64,000 nucleotides of DNA. Source: Kangiella koreensis DSM 16069. Lineage in GTDB: Bacteria; Pseudomonadota; Gammaproteobacteria; Enterobacterales; Kangiellaceae. Positions 58,693 through 64,000 of the stretch are shown piece by piece. The DNA lies in the NCBI RefSeq assembly GCF_000024085.1, contig NC_013166.1:682001-746000 (forward strand), given 5' to 3'. The notes under the pieces were generated by a model, which made no database searches, was not told the origin of the DNA, and saw only the letters and a program-made list of their open reading frames with translations. The first letter of the stretch is position 1. Each line of letters begins with the position of its first letter. A program made the translations under genes and the position numbers.

Positions 58693-58854
58693 CTTTAAAA
58701 CCGAATTAATATGTCTGTTCGCTTGAGCCGGCAGTCCAGCCGGAACGCTGGTCTGTAATAGCTGAGCGAAGAAAAGGCGCTCATTATACACTCTCAACCC
58801 TGATTTTGTGTATTATCTGTGGCAAGACATTATTTCAAGTCAACAGGCTCTAAT

Positions 58855-58899
58855 AATAAGAGGACTATGAATAAGGGGACTATGGATAAGGAGACCGTG
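58855..58899 (+). repeat. Triplicated 15-bp ribosome-binding-site/start unit with overlapping mini-ORF
   Basis: Three tandem 15-mers: AATAAGAGGACTATG (58855-58869), AATAAGGGGACTATG (58870-58884) and GATAAGGAGACCGTG (58885-58899). Each holds a purine-rich site and a start triplet. ATG 58867 and ATG 58882 share a frame and read a 12-codon mini-ORF ending at TAA 58903-58905, which overlaps the first codons of the downstream gene starting at GTG 58899 in another frame. Confidence 0.8.
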
Positions 58900-60128
58900 T
58901 GTTAAACATTCTTTGGTTATTCTTTTTTGTGCTTGCCTTTGTGTTAGCGCTTTTTCAATGGCTGGTGCAAGGCAATGCCGCGGCTTTTCCAGAGTTAGTT
59001 CAGTCGATCTTTGACATGGCTAAGCTCAGCGTCACTATCGCGATTGGCTTGATTGGTATATTGGCGTTTTGGTTGGGGTTGTTAAAAATCGCTGAGAAGA
59101 GCGGGCTGGTGAATTTGCTGGCTAAAGCGTTAGCGCCCTTATTCCGGAAGCTGATGCCTGAAGTGCCTTCTGGGCATCCAGCCCTGGGCAGTATCAGTAT
59201 GAACATGGCTGCTAATATGCTGGGTTTAGATAATGCGGCAACTCCGATGGGTATTCGTGCCATGGAGCAATTGCAGGAGATAAACCCAAACAAAGAAGAA
59301 GCCAGTAATGCACAGATTCTGTTTCTGGTACTCAATACTTCTGCGGTCACTATTATCCCAATTACCATTTTGCTTTATCGCGCGCAGATGGGCGCCGCTG
59401 ATCCGGCAGCCGTGTTTTTGCCGCTCCTGTTAGCGACCTGCGCTTCGACCTTTTTTGGCTTGTTAGCAGTGTCCATTGTGCAGAAGATTGATATTTTTAA
59501 CCGCGTTATTGCGGCTTATTTTCTAGTCTTTGCTGGTTTGATCGGTGCTCTAGTATGGAGTCTGGTCAGCTTACCGACGGAAGAAATGGCCGAAGCAAGT
59601 TCGGCGCTGGGCAACTTTCTGCTGATGGCTGCAATCGTTACTATTCTGCTGTACGGTTGGCGTAAGAAGGTTGCTGTCTACGAGGACTTTGTTGAAGGTG
59701 CAAAGGAAGGCTTTAAAGTCGCAGTCAAAATCATCCCCTATCTGATCGCTATGTTAACCGCTATCGGCGCGCTACGAGCGTCTGGCGCGTTGGATGCTTT
59801 TGCTGATGGTCTTGGCTGGCTGTTCGGTAGTTTAGGCTTGGATACTCGATTTGTTGAAGCATTGCCAACTGCCCTAATGAAACCATTCAGTGGTAGCGGT
59901 TCGCGCGCCATGATGTTGGAAACGATGCAAAGCCAAGGGGTGGATTCATTTGTTGGATATATGGTGGCGACGATCCAAGGCAGCACCGAAACCACCTTCT
60001 ATGTGTTAACCGTCTATTTTGGTGCCGTGGGCATTAAGCGGATCAGACACGCGTTAGCTTGTGGTCTGATTGCTGATCTGGCGGGTATTGTGGCGGCCAT
60101 TTTATTAACTTACTGGTTCTTTGCATAA
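58899..60128 (+). CDS. SpmA/SpmB-like nucleoside-recognition (gate) domain membrane protein
   Basis: 409 residues with about ten membrane segments, built like a fusion of spore maturation proteins A and B: the first half has AKLSVTIAIGLIGILAFWLG and HPALGSISMNMAANMLGLDNAATP-type motif (NMAANMLGLDNAATPMGI), and the second half PYLIAMLTAIGALRASGALD and STETTFYVLTVYFGAVG. Found in non-sporulators; function unknown, probably transport-related. The start is GTG 58899 with AAGGAG at 58888-58893; no earlier start exists in frame because TAA lies at 58887. Confidence 0.88.
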   Translation: MLNILWLFFFVLAFVLALFQWLVQGNAAAFPELVQSIFDMAKLSVTIAIGLIGILAFWLGLLKIAEKSGLVNLLAKALAPLFRKLMPEVPSGHPALGSISMNMAANMLGLDNAATPMGIRAMEQLQEINPNKEEASNAQILFLVLNTSAVTIIPITILLYRAQMGAADPAAVFLPLLLATCASTFFGLLAVSIVQKIDIFNRVIAAYFLVFAGLIGALVWSLVSLPTEEMAEASSALGNFLLMAAIVTILLYGWRKKVAVYEDFVEGAKEGFKVAVKIIPYLIAMLTAIGALRASGALDAFADGLGWLFGSLGLDTRFVEALPTALMKPFSGSGSRAMMLETMQSQGVDSFVGYMVATIQGSTETTFYVLTVYFGAVGIKRIRHALACGLIADLAGIVAAILLTYWFFA

Positions 60129-60583
60129 GCATACTTTGGGGTAAGCATTAAGTGGTTACTAACTGCCGAAAAATTATACAATTTCAGTTGTGTATCTTGA
60201 ATATTTTTCAGAATATTTGAACCAAAAACTTCCAAAAATATGACAAATCATATATGAGAAATCCACAAGCTGGTGTAAAGCTAGATTTGACAAGGGTTTG
60301 CGCCTGTACAGAAAGTATTCAGAGTGGAAATAGACTATTGCAAACATGCTAACTAATTGATTTAATTGAAGAAAGATGCATGCTGTACAAAAAATGAACG
60401 ATTTGTATGGGTGTCCAGTGTTTTCGGGCTTAGGCAAAGTTTCTTGCAACTTTTCCCCAAAGTTATCCACAGAAATTGTGAAAAAATGTTTACAGAATTT
60501 TGAAGCTGACATGACAATGTGACACTTCATTTATCTGAAAGCGCCACATCTTATATAAACAGGGGATTGCAGACCATTTATTG
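60129..60583. other. Intergenic region with one perfect DnaA box
   Basis: 455 AT-rich bases between converging genes. TTATCCACA at 60463-60471 is an exact DnaA box, and AAATCCACA near 60260 is a two-mismatch relative. A minus-strand open frame here (60174-60530) lacks coding character. No other feature seen. Confidence 0.55.
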
Positions 60584-61177
60584 CTATTCTTTGGTGCCAC
60601 TGGCAACCGTGTAAGCGGGACCTTGTTTGTGTTTTTTGTAGTTGCCGAAGATTTCCTTAAAAGCTTTTTTCATGAACTCTCGCAAACCAGTGATTGTTAC
60701 AACATAGAAAGTGCCCCCTGGTTCGAGCCGATCCCAGGCATCTTGCAGGAAGATATAGAGCAGTTCATTGCCGACTTTGGCTGGGATGTTGGAGCAAATA
60801 ACATTGAAGTTTTTTTCTGTAACTGCGCTAAAGCCATTACTCAGGCGAGCGGTTGCATTGGTCACTCCGTTTAACTCACAGTTTTTGTTGGCATAATCCA
60901 CCGCCACAAAATCTTTATCCACCATCAGGGTTTGGCCTTGAGGAGCCTGTTTGGCCATGGTGATTCCTAAGGCACCATAACCGCAGCCCAGATCCAGACA
61001 GTTATCGGTGGTCTCAATATCCATGTACTTCAGCAACATGATAGTGCCGTCGTCGATATTACGTGGCGAGAACAAGCCCCAGGTAGTTTTGAACTGCAAA
61101 GGAAAATCACAGAGAGTATCTTCGAATTGAAGATCTTGTTTCAGTCCAGGAATATCAGATTTAGTGTAATGGGCCAT
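60584..61177 (-). CDS. Class I SAM-dependent methyltransferase, RsmC/MTS type
   Basis: 197 residues with the small-methyltransferase (MTS) fold: FKTTWGLFSPRNIDDGT, motif I CLDLGCGYGALGITMAKQAP (about 61-80), VDKDFVAVDYANKN, and motif IV as SNIPAKVG (about 129-136) where RsmC-type enzymes have NPPFHxG. It corresponds to a single-domain relative such as B. subtilis YbxB rather than full-length RsmC (about 340). Substrate could be RNA; the change of NPP to NIP in the catalytic motif is unusual. Confidence 0.8.
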   Translation of the reverse strand: MAHYTKSDIPGLKQDLQFEDTLCDFPLQFKTTWGLFSPRNIDDGTIMLLKYMDIETTDNCLDLGCGYGALGITMAKQAPQGQTLMVDKDFVAVDYANKNCELNGVTNATARLSNGFSAVTEKNFNVICSNIPAKVGNELLYIFLQDAWDRLEPGGTFYVVTITGLREFMKKAFKEIFGNYKKHKQGPAYTVASGTKE

Positions 61178-61300
61178 GGTATTGAAGGTAAAAGTTTAAG
61201 ATGGCGCGATTTTATCACTATGTAGTAAGAATCCCTAATGGGGAGGTTTTTATTTATGGGTGCACCGCTCTCAATATATCGGGTTGTTGGGGTTTCGCCC

Positions 61301-61364
61301 CTCGGCGACCTTCTTTTTCTTATTCGCGTAAGAAAAAGAAGGCAAAAAGAAGCGCGCCCCGAGA
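61301..61364. repeat. Hairpin element, candidate dispersed intergenic repeat
   Basis: CCTTCTTTTTCTTA (61309-61322) is the exact reverse complement of TAAGAAAAAGAAGG (61329-61342), loop TTCGCG. Outer CTCGG (61301-61305) can pair with CCGAG (about 61359-61363). Similar TTCTTTTT-TTCGCG-AAAAAGAA segments recur between genes in other gammaproteobacteria as far as I recall. Confidence 0.6.
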
Positions 61365-61454
61365 TTGAGGTTTCACTTCGTTCAACTACCTTCGTCTCCG
61401 CCAAGCCACTTAACGCACCGTAAAATACGTTCCATCCCTGGCCCGAATTTTACT

Positions 61455-61477
61455 ATTCAAAACATCCTGTTTTGAAT
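61455..61477. repeat. Perfect 10-bp hairpin
   Basis: ATTCAAAACA (61455-61464) pairs exactly with TGTTTTGAAT (61468-61477) around TCC. It lies 110 bases from the larger hairpin and may belong to the same element. Confidence 0.6.
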
Positions 61478-61783
61478 TGCTATGTCTTGGCTACTACTCA
61501 GCTCAATCTAAGGGGGTAGTTGGAACATGAGATTGATACGTGTGCTTTAATTGGCAAAGAGCCTTTGAAGGTGATTTTCTGGGAAACTTACAGCTCATGG
61601 GAGAAAGTACGTTGGAAAAGATAATGTTTTGCATTGTCGCCTTCCAACAGATACTGATATGTTCTCGGGGAATCACTCTGGGTTGCCCTTACCCACCAAA
61701 TAGTTATTCTGAAGATGTATTTAGTGGCTATATCACTGTGATAGAATGCGCTTCATATTTTCGCCTTAAAATAGTTAGGTTTC

Positions 61784-62860
61784 ATGAATCAAACGCCTTT
61801 TGTCTTTTTCTGTCGTCCGGGTTTTGAATCGGATTGTGCCGCTGAGGTGCAGTCTTTTGCTAATGCCTGTGATCTGGCAGGTTATGCGAATACCACGCCG
61901 AATTCGGGTTACGTTCGTTTTTTCTTATTCGATGAGGCGAGTGAGCAGGCGTTTTTTGAAGAGTTAAATATCAATGAGCTGATCTTTGTGCGTCAGTGGT
62001 TCTGGGCCAAAGCCGAGCTAATTGAGCTTCCGCTTGAAGATCGTATTACGCCAATTCTTGAAGCCTGTAGCCAAATTGCTATGGCCAAAAGGGTATTGGT
62101 GGAGCATCTTGATAGCGATGAGGGTCGTGAGCTTTCTAAGTTCTGTAAAAAGTTTTCCACACCAGTCACGATTGCTCTTGAGAAACAGGGCTTGATTCAT
62201 GATGACAGCGAGTTTCAATTACATTTGTTGTTTTTAGCAACCGACCATTGCCTGGTCGGCTTTTCGCCCGTTGGGCGTGCTTCCGAGCTTAAAGGCGGTA
62301 TTTTACGTCTCAAGCTTCCAAAGGATGCGCCAAGCCGTTCGACCTTGAAACTGGAAGAAGCCATTCAAACGCTTATGTCCGGCAAACAGCAAAAGGCGGT
62401 TTTGCGTTTAGGCAATACCGCTGTTGATCTCGGTGCAGCGCCCGGCGGTTGGACTTATCAGCTGGTACAACATGGCTTGCAGGTGACGGCGATTGATAAT
62501 GGCCCTATGGATAAGAAGCTGATGCAGACCGAGCATGTGATTCACCTTAAAGAAAACGCATTGGCCTGGATGCCTGAAAAGCCTGTAAAGATTCTGGTTT
62601 GCGATATGGTGGAGAAACCGTCGCTGGTGGCCAAGCTGATGGCTAAATGGTTAGTGGCAGGTAAAACCGAGCATGCCATCTTTAACTTGAAGCTACCGAT
62701 GAAAAAGCGCTTTCAGGAAGTGAATGAATGCATTGGTATGATTTGTGATGATTTAGAAGAAGCGGATATTGACTACTTCTGGCAAGCTAAGCATTTGTAC
62801 CATGATCGCGAAGAAATCACGGTCTATTTCCGACGTAAAATAAAAGGTCAGTCGCAGTAA
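61784..62860 (+). CDS. rlmM: 23S rRNA (cytidine2498-2'-O)-methyltransferase RlmM
   Basis: The 358-residue product has an N-terminal THUMP-like domain (about 1-165) beginning FVFFCRPGFESDCAAEV and a C-terminal Rossmann methyltransferase with AVDLGAAPGGWTYQLVQHG (about 209-227), VCDMVEKP and NLKLPMKKR carrying the K-D-K-E type site. RlmM (YgdE) modifies C2498 of 23S rRNA. Four bases separate it from queF. Confidence 0.94.
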   Translation: MNQTPFVFFCRPGFESDCAAEVQSFANACDLAGYANTTPNSGYVRFFLFDEASEQAFFEELNINELIFVRQWFWAKAELIELPLEDRITPILEACSQIAMAKRVLVEHLDSDEGRELSKFCKKFSTPVTIALEKQGLIHDDSEFQLHLLFLATDHCLVGFSPVGRASELKGGILRLKLPKDAPSRSTLKLEEAIQTLMSGKQQKAVLRLGNTAVDLGAAPGGWTYQLVQHGLQVTAIDNGPMDKKLMQTEHVIHLKENALAWMPEKPVKILVCDMVEKPSLVAKLMAKWLVAGKTEHAIFNLKLPMKKRFQEVNECIGMICDDLEEADIDYFWQAKHLYHDREEITVYFRRKIKGQSQ

Positions 62861-62864
62861 AAAC

Positions 62865-63701
62865 ATGCAAAATAACGATACTACAAATCAAATCCCTTTA
62901 GGTAAGCAGGTTGAGTATCCTTCTCAATACCAGCCCGAATTATTGTTTCCGGTCGCGCGTCAGCTGAAGCGTGTTGAAATTGATATACAGGGGCAGCTAC
63001 CTTTTCATGGCACGGATATCTGGAATGCTTATGAGCTGTCATGGCTCAATGCCAAAGGTAAACCGCAAGTTGCCATCGCTGTGTTTGAGTTTGATTGCAC
63101 CAGTACCAACATCATCGAATCGAAATCTTTCAAGCTCTATCTCAACTCATTAAACCAAAGCCGGTTTGCTGACTGGCAAGCGGTTGAAAAGACTGTGACT
63201 AATGATTTATCTAAAGCCGCAGAGACCAGCGTTTCGGTAAGGCTATTCAAGGTTGAAGAGTACAACCTGAGTGTGCCTGTTAAAGAATGGCAAGGTATTT
63301 TGCTGGATGACCTGGATATTGAAATTAATGATTATCAGTATCAGCCAGAATTGCTTAAGCTCCAATCTGATGAAGTGGTTAGCGAATCTTTATACAGTCA
63401 TTTGTTGAAAAGTAATTGTTTAATCACCTCCCAGCCGGATTGGGCCAGTATTCTAATAGAATATAAAGGCCCCAAAATCCATCAGGAATCACTGCTCAAG
63501 TATTTAATTTCATTCCGCAATCATAATGAATTTCATGAACAGTGCGTGGAACGTGTCTTCACCGATATCATGCGCTACTGCAAACCGTCTGAATTGACCG
63601 TATACGCGCGCTATACCCGTCGGGGTGGTTTGGATATCAATCCGTGGCGTTCTAATGTCAGCGGTAAAATCTGCCACAATCAGCGCCACGCTCGTCAATA
63701 A
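62865..63701 (+). CDS. queF: NADPH-dependent 7-cyano-7-deazaguanine reductase QueF
   Basis: QueF reduces preQ0 to preQ1 in queuosine synthesis. The 278-residue bimodular (YqfA-type, long) enzyme carries IIESKSFKLYLNSLNQSRF (QueF motif, about 85-103), catalytic Cys in LKSNCLITSQPDWASI (about 183-198), and the C-terminal ELTVYARYTRRGGLDINPWRS-like motif (TRRGGLDINPWR). No strong ribosome-binding site is visible, in line with coupling to rlmM. The stop codon falls in the first unit of a 15-bp tandem repeat. Confidence 0.95.
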   Translation: MQNNDTTNQIPLGKQVEYPSQYQPELLFPVARQLKRVEIDIQGQLPFHGTDIWNAYELSWLNAKGKPQVAIAVFEFDCTSTNIIESKSFKLYLNSLNQSRFADWQAVEKTVTNDLSKAAETSVSVRLFKVEEYNLSVPVKEWQGILLDDLDIEINDYQYQPELLKLQSDEVVSESLYSHLLKSNCLITSQPDWASILIEYKGPKIHQESLLKYLISFRNHNEFHEQCVERVFTDIMRYCKPSELTVYARYTRRGGLDINPWRSNVSGKICHNQRHARQ

Positions 63702-63752
63702 CTAGCTCGTTAAAAGTTGCCTCGTCAAAATCTGGCTTGTGAAAAGAAAAGG
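63691..63752 (+). repeat. Imperfect 15-bp tandem repeat over the queF 3' end
   Basis: Units CTCGTCAATAACTAG (63691-63705), CTCGTTAAAAGTTGC (63706-63720), CTCGTCAAAATCTGG (63721-63735) and a diverged 17-base CTTGTGAAAAGAAAAGG (63736-63752). The queF TAA is in the first unit. Confidence 0.65.
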
Positions 63753-63809
63753 CTCGGCGTCAACTTGATATAACTTTAGGTCATACAGTTATGGTTGATA
63801 ATTCGTAGA

Positions 63810-63829
63810 GTATAGACGTCTATACGTCA
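63810..63829 (+). promoter_or_regulatory. Met-box-like palindrome upstream of cysJ
   Basis: GTATAGACGTCTATAC (63810-63825) is a perfect 16-bp palindrome whose centre AGACGTCT (63814-63821) equals the MetJ met-box consensus; the adjoining octamer ATACGTCA (63822-63829) matches at six of eight. TTGATA (63795-63800) could be a -35 whose -10 overlaps the palindrome. Confidence 0.5.
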
Positions 63830-63865
63830 ATAATGTGTCTCCCAGTGACCTATTGATGTATCGAC

Positions 63866-64000
63866 GTGACCGTAAAAGAACAGCAGTTAGGCAGCTTCAG
63901 AGGAAAACCTCTTAATGATGAGCTGCTTCATAAAATCCGCAATTTAAATGCCCATGAAATCAACTGGCTTAGCGGCTATTGTGCTGGGCTACTTGACTCT
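63866..64000 (+). CDS. cysJ: Sulfite reductase [NADPH] flavoprotein alpha-component, N-terminal fragment
   Basis: 45 codons are visible and the frame runs off the window. PLNDELLHKIRNLNAHEINW followed by LSGYCAGLLDS matches the CysJ N-terminus, where LT-x-x-Q-x-x-W-(V/L)SGY-x-x-G is characteristic. CysJ carries electrons from NADPH through FAD and FMN to CysI in sulfate assimilation. GTG 63866 is the first start in frame (TGA at 63854-63856). No clear ribosome-binding site; other diflavin reductases cannot be excluded from this short part. Confidence 0.65.
   Translation, partial: MTVKEQQLGSFRGKPLNDELLHKIRNLNAHEINWLSGYCAGLLDS

Larger units (their letters stand above)
61178..61783. other. Long intergenic region with a repeat-like element
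   Basis: 606 bases. About 61240-61480 contains nested inverted repeats (61309-61342 and 61455-61477) and a GC-rich block unlike the flanks; short open frames here look fortuitous. Near the rlmM start, TGATAGAAT around 61740-61748 is a weak -10 candidate. Confidence 0.55.

Noticed and set aside
60174..60530. Minus-strand open frame of 118 codons between the SpmA/B-like and methyltransferase genes
   Set aside because: Composition is rich in F, Y, C and S typical of AT-rich non-coding sequence, no family motif, no ribosome-binding site; it contains the DnaA box region.
60129..60583. Replication origin
   Set aside because: Only one exact DnaA box, no AT-rich 13-mers arranged beside a box cluster, and no dnaA, dnaN, gidA or rpmH nearby.
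61238..61423. Short open frame ending in AKPLNAP
   Set aside because: It lies across the perfect hairpin of a repeat-like element; such frames are common mis-annotations of intergenic repeats.
61540..61827. Plus-strand open frame before rlmM
   Set aside because: It overlaps the true rlmM start in another frame, and has no recognisable motif.

Overview
The window reads as one continuous piece of a gammaproteobacterial chromosome of moderate GC content. The gene set and order (sspAB after cytochrome c1, the rsmI/lpoA/yraN/diaA/dolP block, rnpB, a complete mraZ-to-lpxC division and cell-wall cluster, secA-mutT-yacG, nadC-pilABCD-coaE-zapD, aceEF-lpdA) are typical of that class. From memory the mix of genes (S9 and M13 peptidases, glucose/sorbosone-dehydrogenase-like protein, DUF3016) resembles Kangiella and relatives; this genus-level guess is inference. 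I see no IS element, prophage, CRISPR array, tRNA or rRNA operon.

Layout. 1-1386: end of petC, then sspA-sspB. 1466-5789: dolP, diaA, yraN and lpoA on the minus strand, with rsmI divergent. 5882-8581: a DUF3016 secreted protein, the RNase P RNA gene with two extra copies of its 3' end, a DUF2784 membrane protein and glutaminase. 8925-27411: the dcw cluster mraZ-rsmH-ftsL-ftsI-murE-murF-mraY-murD-ftsW-murG-murC-ddl-ftsQ-ftsA-ftsZ-lpxC, mostly overlapping by 1-4 bases, with a sigma70-like promoter and a four-copy 10-bp operator in front of mraZ. 27571-34678: dciA-like gene, M23 peptidase, secA, mutT, yacG, ampD, nadC and a GIY-YIG protein. 35125-43875: type IV pilus genes pilA, a PglL-type glycosyltransferase, pilB, pilC and pilD, then coaE, zapD and ampE. 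44094-50042: pyruvate dehydrogenase complex aceE-aceF-lpdA.

50249-64000 is a looser region: an EamA transporter, an exported S9 dipeptidyl peptidase, an exported sorbosone-dehydrogenase-like protein, an M13 lipoprotein peptidase, a thioesterase with ttcA, a SpmA/SpmB-like membrane protein, a methyltransferase, an intergenic repeat-like element, rlmM-queF, and the first 45 codons of a probable cysJ.

The main theme is envelope growth and division: precursor synthesis (murC-F, ddl, mraY, murG), polymerisation and its lipoprotein activator (ftsI, ftsW, lpoA), divisome (ftsL, Q, A, Z, zapD), lipid A commitment (lpxC), secretion (secA) and recycling (ampD). I found no clear undescribed multigene system. 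The non-routine signals are mostly small DNA or RNA structures: the repeated rnpB 3' end, a triplicated ribosome-binding-site/start unit before the SpmA/B-like gene, a 100-bp cruciform after lpdA, a met-box-like palindrome before cysJ, a 63-bp segment of unusual codon use inside murE, and a GIY-YIG protein lacking the usual catalytic arginine.
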